The notes: a model not told the origin generated them from the letters alone. Positions 7,654-16,793 are shown, counted from the stretch's first letter. The stretch: 64,000 bases of DNA from Clostridium amylolyticum (GCF_900142075.1 NZ_FQZO01000008.1:104006-168005); one strand, 5' to 3'. Numbers and translations are program-made.

Positions 7654-8262
7654 CTACTTTATTCCTATATATCTATTTGTTTTCTTCTTAAAATCTAAAT
7701 ACTCTTTTCCAAATACAGTAGGAAGAAATTTCTCTTCTTCTAATATTTGAAGATGAAGTATTAAGATTGAAGCAAAGGCAAATATAATATTTAGGACATT
7801 TGAAAATGCAAGTGCTATCCCAATATAAAATAGGTCAAATCCAACGAATGCAGGATTCCTACTGTATTTGTAAATACCAGTCTTAACTATTTTAGTTTTT
7901 TGAGTATTGTCAATTCCTGCTCTCCAACTATCACCCATTGTTACCATGGCATTAACAAATACTACTACACCTAATAAAGAAACAATAAACCCGGCATATC
8001 TTATGAGATTATTTTGTATGAATATTGACAGCTCTTGTATAAATATAATACTAATGAGTTGTATTACTGCTGTGAAGATTGTTGTTAACTTTAAAATCAC
8101 TTCAATTACAAAAGTTTTTTTAGGTTTACTCCCCTTACCCATTCTGTCAGTATTAATTCCTCTTGTTCTTTGTATGAAAATTTTCACAAAATAACTCCCA
8201 TAAAAAGCAAATAAGATTATTAAGCCTATAATGCTCTCTGTACTCACCAACCCTCGCTCCAT
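7654..8262 (-). CDS. Isoprenylcysteine carboxyl methyltransferase-like membrane protein
   Basis: 202 residues with several membrane segments. The C-terminal signature of the ICMT/phospholipid methyltransferase group is clear: GIYKYSRNPAFVG, EEEKFL and a final FGKEYLDFKKKTNRYIG. These are SAM-dependent membrane methyltransferases, but the bacterial substrate is unknown. The start is uncertain: the ATG at 8262 has no clear SD, while GAGGG lies just inside and could serve a downstream GTG. It follows cadA by 17 nt and may be co-transcribed. Confidence 0.8.
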   Translation of the reverse strand: MERGLVSTESIIGLIILFAFYGSYFVKIFIQRTRGINTDRMGKGSKPKKTFVIEVILKLTTIFTAVIQLISIIFIQELSIFIQNNLIRYAGFIVSLLGVVVFVNAMVTMGDSWRAGIDNTQKTKIVKTGIYKYSRNPAFVGFDLFYIGIALAFSNVLNIIFAFASILILHLQILEEEKFLPTVFGKEYLDFKKKTNRYIGIK

Positions 8263-8279
8263 TCATGTTGTATTTTAAA

Positions 8280-10679
8280 TTAATTTGGATTATACCTCAG
8301 TACTCTCATAGCGTTTAATACTGCTATAAGGGCTACTCCTACGTCTGCAAATACCGCTTCCCACATGGTGGCTACGCCGAAGGCTCCCATTATTAGCACT
8401 ATTAGCTTGACTCCTAGGGCAAATATTATATTTTGCCATACTATTTTACGTGTGTTTTTTGCAATCTTTATAGCGCTGGCTATCTTCGAAGGTTCATCTG
8501 TCATGATGACTACATCTGCTGCTTCTATGGCTGCATCTGAACCCAGACCTCCCATAGCTATGCCTATGTCTGCTCTGGCAAGCACAGGGGCATCATTTAT
8601 ACCATCTCCCACAAATACTACTTTCCCTTGGGAGGATTTTTGGCTGTCTATAAGTTCAAGCTTTTCTACTTTATCTTGAGGCAGAAGTTCTGAGTAAACT
8701 TTATCTAGTCCTAAAGTTTCTCCTACCTTTGTACCTACCTTCTTGCTGTCTCCTGTAAGCATTATGGTGTTTTTTATTCCTAATTTTTTAAGATCTTGTA
8801 TGGCTTTTTGTGCATCTTCTTTTATTTCATCGGATATTACTATATATCCTGCATACTTCTTGTCTATAGCTAGATATACTATGGTTCCTGCTGAATCTTG
8901 CACTGTATAATTTATATTTTCTTTATTCATAAGCTTGCTGTTTCCAGCTAGTATTTCTTTTCCTTCTACCAAGGCTCTGGTACCATGTCCTGCTATTTCT
9001 TCATAGCTTTTTACTTGATTCTTGTCTAATTCCTTTCCATAAGCCTTTATTATAGAAGTGGCTATAGGGTGATTGGAATGACTTTCTGCAAAGGCTGCAT
9101 ACTGTAAAATTTCATTCTTGTTAAAGCCCTTTTCATTATGAATTTCTGTAACATTGAATACTCCTTTTGTAAGAGTTCCAGTCTTGTCAAATACCACGGT
9201 TTCAATGGAGTTTAAAGCTTCAAGATAGTTACTTCCTTTAACTAATATTCCATTTTTAGAAGCACCGCCTATGCCTCCAAAAAATCCTAGAGGTATGGAA
9301 ACCACCAAAGCACATGGACAAGATATAACTAGGAATATTAATGCCCTATACACCCAATCTGAAAAGGTTGCTCCACTTATCACTAATGGAGGTACTACCG
9401 CTAAAACTAATGCTGTAATAACTACTGCAGGGGTATAATATCTTGCAAATTTAGTTATAAAGTTTTCTGTAGGCGCCTTTCTGCTGCTGGCATTTTCCAC
9501 TAGATTTAATATCTTTGTTACAGTGGATTCCCCAAAAACTTTGCTAACTTTAATGTGAATTAAACCATTCTTGTTTACAAAGCCTCCCAACACTTCACTT
9601 CCTGTTTCAATTTCCCTTGGTACCGACTCTCCAGTTAATGCTGAAGTGTCCATCATGGAAGTTCCTTCTACTACAATTCCGTCTAGAGGTACTTTTTCTC
9701 CTGGCTTAACTACGATTATATCTCCCACCATCACATCTTCTGGGGATACTTTTTTCACTTGGCCGCCTATGAGTAAGTTAGCATAGTCAGGTCTTATATC
9801 CATTAAATCTGCAATGGATTTTCTGGATCTATTTACCGCTAAATCTTGGAATAGTTCTCCTACTTGGTAAAACAGCATAACAGCTGCCCCTTCAGCGTAA
9901 TCTCCTATGGCAAAAGCACCTATAGTAGCTACAGACATCAAGAAATTCTCATCAAACACTTGACCTCTTAATATATTCTTAAATGCTCTTAATACCACTT
10001 CTCCACCTGCTAAAAGATAACTTACAAACAGAGTTAATATTTCAATTTTCTCAGGTAAATCAAATATCAAAGCTGTTAGAAAGAGTATAAAAGCTACAGA
10101 AAATTGAATAAATTTCCCCTTAAGCTCTTCATTATCCTCTTCATTAGATGAACTTCTGCTTTCTGTAGAAACATTTTTATCTATACTCTTTACCACTACT
10201 TCTGGTTCAAGCTTTTTGATTATATCCTTTGACTCCTGTAAAACTCTTTCATATTCTTCATGAGCATCCAATGAAAAGGTCAGCTTCTTAGTGGTAAAAT
10301 TCACAAAAGCCTCACTGACTCCTGAAATGTTTTGTATTTTATTTTCTATTTTAGCTGCACAATTGGCACAATCTAAATTTTCTAAGATAAATTCATAATT
10401 TTTATTAGAGCTTTTATTTATATCGGAAGGATTATTCCTAGAGTTATTGTTTAAATTTCTATAATTTAAGATATTATCTTCACTTTCATGGTTATGGAAA
10501 TTATCTTTTTCATCCCCATGACTGTGACAATTATTATTTTCACTTTCATGGTTGCAACAACCATGGTGGTTGTGTGCACTATTTCCATTGTGTGAGTCTT
10601 TATTCTTTACTGCATTAATATTAGAATTATTTACTTGTACACCTTCTACATTAAGAACTCTTCTATTGTTTTCCCCCAT
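8280..10679 (-). CDS. cadA: Heavy-metal P1B-type ATPase (Cd/Zn/Pb efflux)
   Basis: 799 residues. It exports divalent soft metals across the membrane at the cost of ATP. Order of features: a His/Cys-rich N-terminal tail (residues 30-67), an HMA domain with the metal site DCANC (C104, C107), membrane helices, TGES, the ion-channel motif CPC (C454-C456), the phosphorylation site DKTGT (D498), then TGDS and GDGINDAP. CPC with the NLDCANC HMA motif points to Cd/Zn/Pb rather than Cu. The ArsR/CadC-type regulator is 15 nt upstream. Confidence 0.95.
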   Translation of the reverse strand: MGENNRRVLNVEGVQVNNSNINAVKNKDSHNGNSAHNHHGCCNHESENNNCHSHGDEKDNFHNHESEDNILNYRNLNNNSRNNPSDINKSSNKNYEFILENLDCANCAAKIENKIQNISGVSEAFVNFTTKKLTFSLDAHEEYERVLQESKDIIKKLEPEVVVKSIDKNVSTESRSSSNEEDNEELKGKFIQFSVAFILFLTALIFDLPEKIEILTLFVSYLLAGGEVVLRAFKNILRGQVFDENFLMSVATIGAFAIGDYAEGAAVMLFYQVGELFQDLAVNRSRKSIADLMDIRPDYANLLIGGQVKKVSPEDVMVGDIIVVKPGEKVPLDGIVVEGTSMMDTSALTGESVPREIETGSEVLGGFVNKNGLIHIKVSKVFGESTVTKILNLVENASSRKAPTENFITKFARYYTPAVVITALVLAVVPPLVISGATFSDWVYRALIFLVISCPCALVVSIPLGFFGGIGGASKNGILVKGSNYLEALNSIETVVFDKTGTLTKGVFNVTEIHNEKGFNKNEILQYAAFAESHSNHPIATSIIKAYGKELDKNQVKSYEEIAGHGTRALVEGKEILAGNSKLMNKENINYTVQDSAGTIVYLAIDKKYAGYIVISDEIKEDAQKAIQDLKKLGIKNTIMLTGDSKKVGTKVGETLGLDKVYSELLPQDKVEKLELIDSQKSSQGKVVFVGDGINDAPVLARADIGIAMGGLGSDAAIEAADVVIMTDEPSKIASAIKIAKNTRKIVWQNIIFALGVKLIVLIMGAFGVATMWEAVFADVGVALIAVLNAMRVLRYNPN

Positions 10680-10694
10680 AATCTTGTCCTCCTT

Positions 10695-11066
10695 CTACTT
10701 CTCTTGAACGTGGAGAAGTCCTTGATCAAAAATGCTCTTTATATGGTTATCGCTTAAGGAATAATAAACTACTTTTCCTTCTCTTCTAAACTTAACTAAG
10801 TTAGCTTGTTTCAAAACTCTAAGCTGATGAGATATAGCTGATTGAGTCATGGAAAGCGCCACGGATAAATCGCAAACGCACATTTCAGATTCAAAGAGTG
10901 CTGATAATATTTTTACCCTAGTGCTGTCTCCAAATACCTTAAATAATTCTGCCAAGTCATATAAAAGCTCTTCTTCTGGCATAACTTTAAGCACCTTATC
11001 AATGGTATCTTGGTGAATAACATTACTTTTGCAAACCTCTATATTTTTTTCTTCCATCTTAGCCAT
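10695..11066 (-). CDS. cadC: ArsR/SmtB-family metal sensor, CadC type
   Basis: 123 residues. A winged-helix repressor that leaves DNA when metal binds. The DNA-binding segment is MTQSAISHQLRVLKQA. Candidate metal ligands are the N-terminal EVCKS cysteine and the ELCVCDL-like segment EMCVCDL, as in CadC. It is the first gene of a cadC-cadA operon, with a perfect 22-bp dyad 65 nt upstream of its start. Confidence 0.92.
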   Translation of the reverse strand: MAKMEEKNIEVCKSNVIHQDTIDKVLKVMPEEELLYDLAELFKVFGDSTRVKILSALFESEMCVCDLSVALSMTQSAISHQLRVLKQANLVKFRREGKVVYYSLSDNHIKSIFDQGLLHVQEK

Positions 11067-11130
11067 ATAATCTCTCCTATCCCTTGTATATTAAATATAT
11101 AATCATAAATTAATTTTTTTATCATATGTT

Positions 11131-11152
11131 CATATGAATAAGTATTCATATG
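11131..11152. promoter_or_regulatory. CadC operator
   Basis: CATATGAATA and its exact reverse complement TATTCATATG are separated by AG. Arrangement, AT content and position ahead of cadC match the operators bound by ArsR/CadC regulators (family knowledge). Confidence 0.8.
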
Positions 11153-11306
11153 TTCTAATAACAGTATATGACACTTACATCATTTTGGTCAAGCTTTTTG
11201 AGATAAAATATTATAAATTTTTGTTGATTTTTATTAGAAAAAAACGACAAGATTATGGCATAAATTTTCTTTCTAATATTATATCTTCCATGTATCGCCC
11301 ATAAAA

Positions 11307-11338
11307 AATAACCACTTTATTTCAATAAAATGGTTATT
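11307..11338 (-). terminator. Terminator of the XRE/DUF2975 operon
   Basis: AATAACCA (11307-11314) pairs with TGGTTATT (11331-11338) with extra A/T pairs inside. On the minus strand it follows the stop at 11473 and is followed by TTTTTT. The remaining DNA between here and 11473 is AT-rich and holds nothing I recognise. Confidence 0.7.
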
Positions 11339-11472
11339 AAAGAAAACTTAGAATAATACTTCAGCAATATAAAGTCTTTTTATATCAGGGAAAAATATTA
11401 AGTATATTATGGAAGAGTCTTTTTATTAGTGGACATACCAGTATATCTTCTAATAAATAACTTTTAAGTTTC

Positions 11473-11676
11473 TTATTTTGAATACTCCAGGATGTCACCT
11501 GGTTGGCACTCCAATACTTCACAGATCTTCTCTAAGGTAGAAAATCGAATGGCTTTTGCTTTTCCATTTTTCAATATAGAGATATTGGACATTGTAATGC
11601 CTACTTGCTCGGATAATTCAGTTACGCTGATTTTCTTTTTGGCTAATATAACATCTAAATTCACTATAATAGTCAT
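11473..11676 (-). CDS. Small XRE-family regulator (YozG-like)
   Basis: 67 residues, nearly all helix-turn-helix: KKISVTELSEQVGITMSNISILKNGKAKAIRFSTLEKICEVL. The ending CQPGDILEY is typical of the YozG/HTH_26 group, which is usually encoded beside DUF2975 membrane proteins, as here (9-nt gap). The pair probably controls its own promoter through the palindromes at 12179-12246. Confidence 0.88.
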   Translation of the reverse strand: MTIIVNLDVILAKKKISVTELSEQVGITMSNISILKNGKAKAIRFSTLEKICEVLECQPGDILEYSK

Positions 11677-11685
11677 TATTACACC

Positions 11686-12165
11686 TCATATGGTTAAATC
11701 ATTCTCCTTTTTCAATTCACTTGCATTTTCAACAAGATGAGAAATTGTAGCAGAAGCAATGGCAATGGATATTCCCACAAAAATGATAAACAGGACACCA
11801 AGTATAATACTAGGATGTAAAAGATTTAAAATAAGTAAAATAAACATTGCTGCCAAGTAAAGTATACATTCTAATAAAGCTAGTTTACTTATAAGCTTTA
11901 GGCTCTTAGAATTTTCTATACAAAAGGAATTGTCCTTGGAAATTTCTTGACAAATAAGCCATGCTTTATAAAGTGCTATATAAAAGGGAATAGCAGTAAC
12001 CCATATAAATACTAAACAAGGCCAAAACATATAATCTAATTCCGGATTCATCAATACAGCCTCTTTTCCTAAAGCCGGAACAATTAATAAACATAAGATA
12101 GCTGCAATAAAAGCAGCAAAAGCTATAACAAATTTTAGCCATTTTGACAATTCTATTTGTTTCAT
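11686..12165 (-). CDS. DUF2975 membrane protein
   Basis: 159 residues with four membrane helices, and a conserved pattern typical of DUF2975 (WPCLVFIWVTAIPFYIALYKAW, then KLALLECILY). The family has no known biochemical function but is almost always paired with a small YozG-type regulator; membrane sequestration or signalling to the regulator is a reasonable inference. It is the first gene of the pair, with GAGGAG before the ATG. Confidence 0.85.
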   Translation of the reverse strand: MKQIELSKWLKFVIAFAAFIAAILCLLIVPALGKEAVLMNPELDYMFWPCLVFIWVTAIPFYIALYKAWLICQEISKDNSFCIENSKSLKLISKLALLECILYLAAMFILLILNLLHPSIILGVLFIIFVGISIAIASATISHLVENASELKKENDLTI

Positions 12166-12178
12166 ATGATCATCTCCT

Positions 12179-12201
12179 CATATGTAATTATATTACATAT
12201 G
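12179..12201. promoter_or_regulatory. Palindrome 1 upstream of DUF2975/XRE
   Basis: CATATGTAAT and ATTACATATG are perfect inverted arms around TAT. It abuts the ribosome binding site of the DUF2975 gene and is a likely operator for the small regulator. Confidence 0.6.
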
Positions 12202-12215
12202 CCTGTGCTATTCAA

Positions 12216-12246
12216 TATAATTTTATTGATAATCAATAAAATTATA
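12216..12246. promoter_or_regulatory. Palindrome 2 upstream of DUF2975/XRE
   Basis: Two perfect 15-bp arms (TATAATTTTATTGAT and its reverse complement) flank a single A. It probably overlaps the promoter of the DUF2975/XRE pair. There is no T-run hairpin logic on the minus strand, so an operator is more likely than a terminator. Confidence 0.6.
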
Positions 12247-12372
12247 CTGTTTTTTAAATAATTAAGATGAATTGTAAAGCGAGAAGGTGAATTGCAACGC
12301 GAAATTCCCATTTGTATTACGAGAATCCAGTTTTGAAAATTAAAACTCTTTCTAAAAATTAAAAAATAAAAA

Positions 12373-12407
12373 CCAGTCACCGTTAACAATTTGTTAACGG
12401 TGACTGG
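12373..12407. repeat. 17-bp-arm palindrome after the epimerase gene
   Basis: CCAGTCACCGTTAACAA and its exact reverse complement flank one T. A second small palindrome, CACTTG-A-CAAGTG, follows at 12409-12421. Located 19 nt after the epimerase stop, it probably works as a terminator and belongs to the same class of GC-richer intergenic palindromes as 5631-5660. Confidence 0.7.
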
Positions 12408-12425
12408 CACTTGACAAGTGACAAA

Positions 12426-13502
12426 TTACTCATTAATCCCTTCAATACCCAAGCCTGGCTTGTCTGGAAGGGTGATGCTATAGTTATTGAACACAGCTCC
12501 TCCAATAATGGGATCTTCACTGCAAAGAACTGGGCCATCTAGGTCTATTTTGGTTATAATGCTTTTTGCTGCAGCTAGATGCACTGCTGCTGTGACGCTT
12601 ACCTTGGCCTCCAGCATACATCCAAGCATGCACTCCATGCCATAAATTTCCGCTGCGGAACATATTTTTAAGGCATTATGGAGACCTCCAGTTTTCATGA
12701 GCTTGATGTTTATATAGTCTGCTGCCCTTAGCTGCATTATTTTTAAGGCGTCTTTTGGTGAAAATACGCTTTCATCTGCCATTACAGGTATGCCCACATT
12801 GTCTGTTACAAATTTAAGACCCTCTATGTCATGGGCAATAACAGGTTGTTCTACAAGCTCCAAGTTCATGCCTGCGTCTTCCATGCTCCTAAGTATTCTT
12901 ACAGCTTCTTTTGGCTTCCAGCCTTGATTTGCATCTATTCTAAGCCTTACATCATAACCTACTGCATTTCTTATGGCCTTCATTCTCTCTATGTCTATAG
13001 AAGGATCTTTTCCTACCTTTATTTTTAAGGTATCATATCCAAGGGCAATGGCTTCAAGGCTGTCCTTGGACATTTGCTCAGGATCGTTCACACTTATAGT
13101 GATGTCTGTAATTATTTCTTTTCTATACCCTCCCCAAATTTTATAAAGCGGAGCTTTAAGCATCTGACCATAAAGATCATATAAAGCTATGTCCACAGCC
13201 GCTTTAGCAGAGGTGTTTTTTACAAGAGACTTGTCCAATATTAGCATTAGCTCTTCAAAATTCTCAATATCCTTTCCTAAAAGCTGAGGTCTTATATATT
13301 CCTCAATGGCTCCTACAATTGAACCTGTGGTGTCTCCAGTTATCACTGCTGTAGGTGGTGCTTCCCCATAGCCAACATTTCCACTGTCAGTTTCTATTTT
13401 TACTATGATATCTTCAACGCTGTTTACTGTTCGTAGGGCAGTTTTGAAGGGTTTTTTAAGTGGCACGGATATGTGCCCTAGCTTTATATCTGTTATTTTC
13501 AT
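12426..13502 (-). CDS. Dipeptide epimerase (enolase superfamily, muconate lactonizing subgroup)
   Basis: 358 residues. Members epimerise L-Ala-D/L-Glu or similar dipeptides through a Mg2+-stabilised enolate. Visible residues: TLKIKVG (catalytic Lys160 and Lys162), RIDANQGW (D190), LVEQP (E218), MADES (D243), IKLMKTGG (K267, K270) and DLDGP near the C-terminus. Length is normal. It sits with DUF3870 and DUF819 genes on the same strand, which suggests uptake and catabolism of a dipeptide or amino-acid derivative. The exact substrate cannot be read from sequence. Confidence 0.88.
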   Translation of the reverse strand: MKITDIKLGHISVPLKKPFKTALRTVNSVEDIIVKIETDSGNVGYGEAPPTAVITGDTTGSIVGAIEEYIRPQLLGKDIENFEELMLILDKSLVKNTSAKAAVDIALYDLYGQMLKAPLYKIWGGYRKEIITDITISVNDPEQMSKDSLEAIALGYDTLKIKVGKDPSIDIERMKAIRNAVGYDVRLRIDANQGWKPKEAVRILRSMEDAGMNLELVEQPVIAHDIEGLKFVTDNVGIPVMADESVFSPKDALKIMQLRAADYINIKLMKTGGLHNALKICSAAEIYGMECMLGCMLEAKVSVTAAVHLAAAKSIITKIDLDGPVLCSEDPIIGGAVFNNYSITLPDKPGLGIEGINE

Positions 13503-13606
13503 TATAATCCCCCCATTTTATGATTTACAGCTAACTTTTGCTTTACATAAATGAAGCTTTGCAAATATTTATCCGATAGTAAGCAAAATACAGCTGTTGG
13601 CATGAT

Positions 13607-13930
13607 TTATAAATTTCCTGTAACTTCTTGATACTTTTTAACTGCATCTTTATAGGCTACTATTATAGCTTTTTGAGATGATCCAAAATATCTTCTCTTT
13701 ATATTGTTTTCTAATTCTTCATCATACTGTCTTAGAAATCTTCCCATAAAAAGACTTTTTATAAATTCACTAGTTGTCCTTATAGTGGAAGAGCAACTTA
13801 CATCGATTATTTCTCCAGAATGTTCCTTTACCACAAAACCTATATAAAAGGATAAATATCTTTTTGTTATGGCATTGTCATTATTAGTCCTTGAATTTCC
13901 AACAATATATAGAGTATCTTCATCGTACAT
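13607..13930 (-). CDS. DUF3870 protein
   Basis: 107 residues with the DUF3870 pattern: TLYIVGNSRTN near the start, YLSFYIGFVVKEHSGEIIDVSCS in the middle and RYFGSSQKAIIVAYKDA near the end. Function unknown. It is placed between the epimerase and the DUF819 membrane protein, all on the same strand. SD GGGTGATGAA precedes the ATG. Confidence 0.85.
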   Translation of the reverse strand: MYDEDTLYIVGNSRTNNDNAITKRYLSFYIGFVVKEHSGEIIDVSCSSTIRTTSEFIKSLFMGRFLRQYDEELENNIKRRYFGSSQKAIIVAYKDAVKKYQEVTGNL

Positions 13931-14002
13931 TTCATCACCCTATCTATTATTATTCTCAAACATGTTTAATGTTATTATTAATAAATATGCTTAATAATAT
14001 TA

Positions 14003-15166
14003 TTACAGGATGGACAATATCTTTCCTACTAATATTCCTCCACCAGTACCTACAATATAGCCCATCAAAGCCATGAGCACTCCTATAGGAACTAAAGCTT
14101 CACTATAAGCTCCTGCAAGTATAGGTGCAGATGCTACCCCTCCTATATTGGCAAGGCTTGCTACCCCTAAGGTAAACAAATCCAATTTTAAAAGCTTTCC
14201 TATTAAGCTTAGAAGCAGTGCATGTATACCTAAAATCACAAAACCTGAAATTATATATATTGGCGCCTTAGTTAACTCTGCAAAATTTGCTCTAGAAGCT
14301 ATTAGAGCCACTATGGTATATAACATAAGGTTTGAAAGCTGAGAAGAACCTGGTATTTTTGCAAGAGGAGTCATGGCAAAAATCACTCCTGCTACCGTAG
14401 CAATAAGTATTGTCCAAGTTGTTCCTTGGAAGAAAGTTGACTTTGGAAGCATTCCCCCAAATTGTATGGAAAGAGCGGAAACCAATAAACTTACTCCAAG
14501 AAGTATAATTATGTCTGAAAACTGTATTTCTTTTCTTAAACCTTCTTCATGTTTTGAAAGTTCTGCTCCAATTTCATCTATTACAGAGGTATCTGCTTTT
14601 GTCCATTTATTAAACTTTGGAGCTAGGGATACTGCCCATAGAAGGAACATAACCCATATGGAATAGTTAATAGAGTCCATTAAAAGGGTGTATCCAAGCT
14701 TTGAGTCTGGAATATCCAATGCCCCCTGCACTGCTATCATGTTGCCGGTTCCACCAATCCAGCTTCCGGATAAGGCTGCAAAAGATTTCCATGTGTCTGG
14801 TTCATAAAAGCCTTTAAATAGAATATAAGTAACTATAAATCCTATCATTATGGTAATTGTAGCCGCAAAGAAACCAATAAGCATCTTTGGTCCAAGCTTT
14901 ACAATTTTTCTAAGGTCACACCTTAAGAGCATTAAGAATATCATGGCTGGAAGTAAATTGTCTTTAAGAGCCTTATATACTGCTGTTATCTCCTTATTAC
15001 TATTCTGCCAAACCCCAAGAGTAGAAAGTAACATCGCCCCAAAATATAAAAGCACTATTGCAGGTACATAAGTAAAAAACTTACCCTTTGATTTTTTCTC
15101 TGCCAAAACTATCATAGCAGCAAAGAAAATTAAGAAAGCCACATAAGTAAAACCGTTAGTAATCAT
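14003..15166 (-). CDS. DUF819 family membrane protein (YjcL-like transporter candidate)
   Basis: 387 residues with about ten membrane segments. It is symmetric in layout: the first half contains SGSWIGGTGNMIAVQGAL and the second LANIGGVASAPILAGAYS, both glycine-rich re-entrant-like segments, as in DUF819/YjcL and related secondary transporters. Encoded upstream of DUF3870 and the dipeptide epimerase, it is the obvious candidate importer for the epimerase substrate. GGGGG lies before the ATG. A hairpin with T run precedes it (15220-15270). Confidence 0.85.
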   Translation of the reverse strand: MITNGFTYVAFLIFFAAMIVLAEKKSKGKFFTYVPAIVLLYFGAMLLSTLGVWQNSNKEITAVYKALKDNLLPAMIFLMLLRCDLRKIVKLGPKMLIGFFAATITIMIGFIVTYILFKGFYEPDTWKSFAALSGSWIGGTGNMIAVQGALDIPDSKLGYTLLMDSINYSIWVMFLLWAVSLAPKFNKWTKADTSVIDEIGAELSKHEEGLRKEIQFSDIIILLGVSLLVSALSIQFGGMLPKSTFFQGTTWTILIATVAGVIFAMTPLAKIPGSSQLSNLMLYTIVALIASRANFAELTKAPIYIISGFVILGIHALLLSLIGKLLKLDLFTLGVASLANIGGVASAPILAGAYSEALVPIGVLMALMGYIVGTGGGILVGKILSIL

Positions 15167-15219
15167 TTTTTAACCCCCTATTTATTATTGATTTTGTTAA
15201 TACATTAATTTTTAACAAA

Positions 15220-15270
15220 CAAAAAGCTCATGTAAGGGCAGCATAAAAAATACTTTCCCTCGTGAGCTTT
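15220..15270 (-). terminator. Terminator or attenuator ahead of DUF819
   Basis: On the minus strand AAAGCTCA...TGAGCTTTTT forms a stem, extended by GAGGG facing CCCTT, and ends in a T run. It is about 105 nt after the stop at 15375 and 54 nt before the DUF819 start. It can terminate the upstream gene or attenuate the DUF819 operon. Confidence 0.65.
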
Positions 15271-15374
15271 GTTTACGATAGATGATTGGTTACACCCAGA
15301 CAAACCAAGCAGCAGAAAAATGAATGTTACTAATTATTCTACATCAATTTACTGAATTGTTCAACATATTTTAT

Positions 15375-15935
15375 TCAAGTTAAATTACCTAAAATGCTTA
15401 ACTCTTTAGTGATTTTAACCCATTCATCAAATTTAATATGCCTTGTATCATCTTTTGTATACGTGTATTTGTCACGAATTTTTTGAATGTCATTTATATG
15501 GCTTCTTATCTTCATTAATGAGTTTATGTCTTCCTTTTTCACCACAAATTTAGAACTATTATTTTCTTTTTTTACGCTGGATATAAAATCATTTAAGTCA
15601 TACTGCTTTTTAGAATATCCACCAAAATTACCGATTTTTTTATTATTTTTTCTACCACTCTTTATAGCGGTATCTCTAAGGCTATAGGAGTTAATAATAA
15701 TATTCTCATAATTTTTCTGCATTCTGTTTAGCTGATCATTATCCACTTCATTGGTATCCATAATAATCTTCTTCAATTCCATATCTAATTCATCTGCATT
15801 TATGAATATAGCGCTTAACATATACTGTGCATTGTCCTTTGTAATTAGCTTATATTTTCTGTATTCATAGAACATAAAGATATTTAGTATTATAGATACT
15901 CCAAGGAAAATAGTAACTAATCTTTTAGGTTTCAT
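15375..15935 (-). CDS. Membrane-anchored hypothetical protein
   Basis: 186 residues: one N-terminal membrane helix (LVTIFLGVSIILNIFMFYEY) followed by a charged, mostly helical extracellular or cytoplasmic domain with no recognised motif. It could be a sporulation or stress-related anchored protein, but nothing in the sequence identifies it. Transcribed alone. Confidence 0.6.
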   Translation of the reverse strand: MKPKRLVTIFLGVSIILNIFMFYEYRKYKLITKDNAQYMLSAIFINADELDMELKKIIMDTNEVDNDQLNRMQKNYENIIINSYSLRDTAIKSGRKNNKKIGNFGGYSKKQYDLNDFISSVKKENNSSKFVVKKEDINSLMKIRSHINDIQKIRDKYTYTKDDTRHIKFDEWVKITKELSILGNLT

Positions 15936-16043
15936 TTAAAAACTCTCCTATAGTCTAATACTTTTTATATGCTCTTAGTAAAAATTATTTCTAAAGGCTC
16001 ATTAGGCATAAGGAAACTGCCTGAATCTTTATATCCTAATTTT

Positions 16044-16250
16044 CTATGATTGCTTTTTCTTCTCTATTTTGGTGATAACTATTCCAGCAATAATTATTAT
16101 GGCTATTCCTGAAAGCCACTTGAAAAACTCTGGAATAGAAGTGCCTTTTAATAAATATCTCCATAATTCAGCGAAGGAAAATCCTAATATCCAAAATAAA
16201 AATTTTCCTAGCTTACTATTTTTATTACCATCCTTAGTTGATTTCTCCAT
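16044..16250 (-). CDS. Small membrane protein
   Basis: 68 residues with two hydrophobic segments (FLFWILGFSFAELW and FKWLSGIAIIIIAGIVITKI) and a basic C-terminus. AAAGGAG is well placed before the ATG. I do not recognise the family. Confidence 0.6.
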   Translation of the reverse strand: MEKSTKDGNKNSKLGKFLFWILGFSFAELWRYLLKGTSIPEFFKWLSGIAIIIIAGIVITKIEKKKQS

Positions 16251-16367
16251 TCTGCCAATCTCCTTTGTTTAATAGTTTGTAATATCCCAGTAATTCATTG
16301 AATACTGAAAATTCTTCTTCTAATATCTTTTATTTAGGCATTTGTAAATCTTAAATATACTAATGAG

Positions 16368-16793
16368 CTATATTGCTTTTTTCATATAATATCTTTTATG
16401 TTCACTTGGACAATCATCTAGCACTCCGAATATCTCATATCCATGCTTAATATAAAAGTCCTTAGCTTGAAAATCGAAGGTATCTAAATGTATCAACTTA
16501 CAGCCTTTTTCTTTGGCAATCTTCTCTATTAAATTTAAAAGTATAGTTCCATACCCATGTTTTCTAAAGTCTTCTTTAACCCATAAAACATCTATATAGA
16601 GACAGTTCCAGCAATACATTAAGCTATTGACTCCTGCTAAAACATTCCCTTGAGAGTCTTTTATAATTCTATTAATGGAAACGAAGGGCTTTTCTTGGGT
16701 AAAAGGCACCTTACCCATGTTATATTCCACTATGCCATCATCCACTATTTCATATTCTTCTTTTGTACTTTTTTCTATAATATAATTTTCCAT
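16368..16793 (-). CDS. GNAT-family N-acetyltransferase
   Basis: 141 residues. The acetyl-CoA loop is VKEDFRKHGYGTILLNLIE, followed by the C-terminal strands GCKLIHLDTF and FYIKHGYEIFG typical of GNAT enzymes. The acceptor is unknown. Single gene. Confidence 0.85.
   Translation of the reverse strand: MENYIIEKSTKEEYEIVDDGIVEYNMGKVPFTQEKPFVSINRIIKDSQGNVLAGVNSLMYCWNCLYIDVLWVKEDFRKHGYGTILLNLIEKIAKEKGCKLIHLDTFDFQAKDFYIKHGYEIFGVLDDCPSEHKRYYMKKAI

Noticed and set aside
12162..12410. An 82-codon minus-strand frame upstream of the DUF2975 gene
   Set aside because: It runs through two perfect palindromes and overlaps the SD; no SD of its own.
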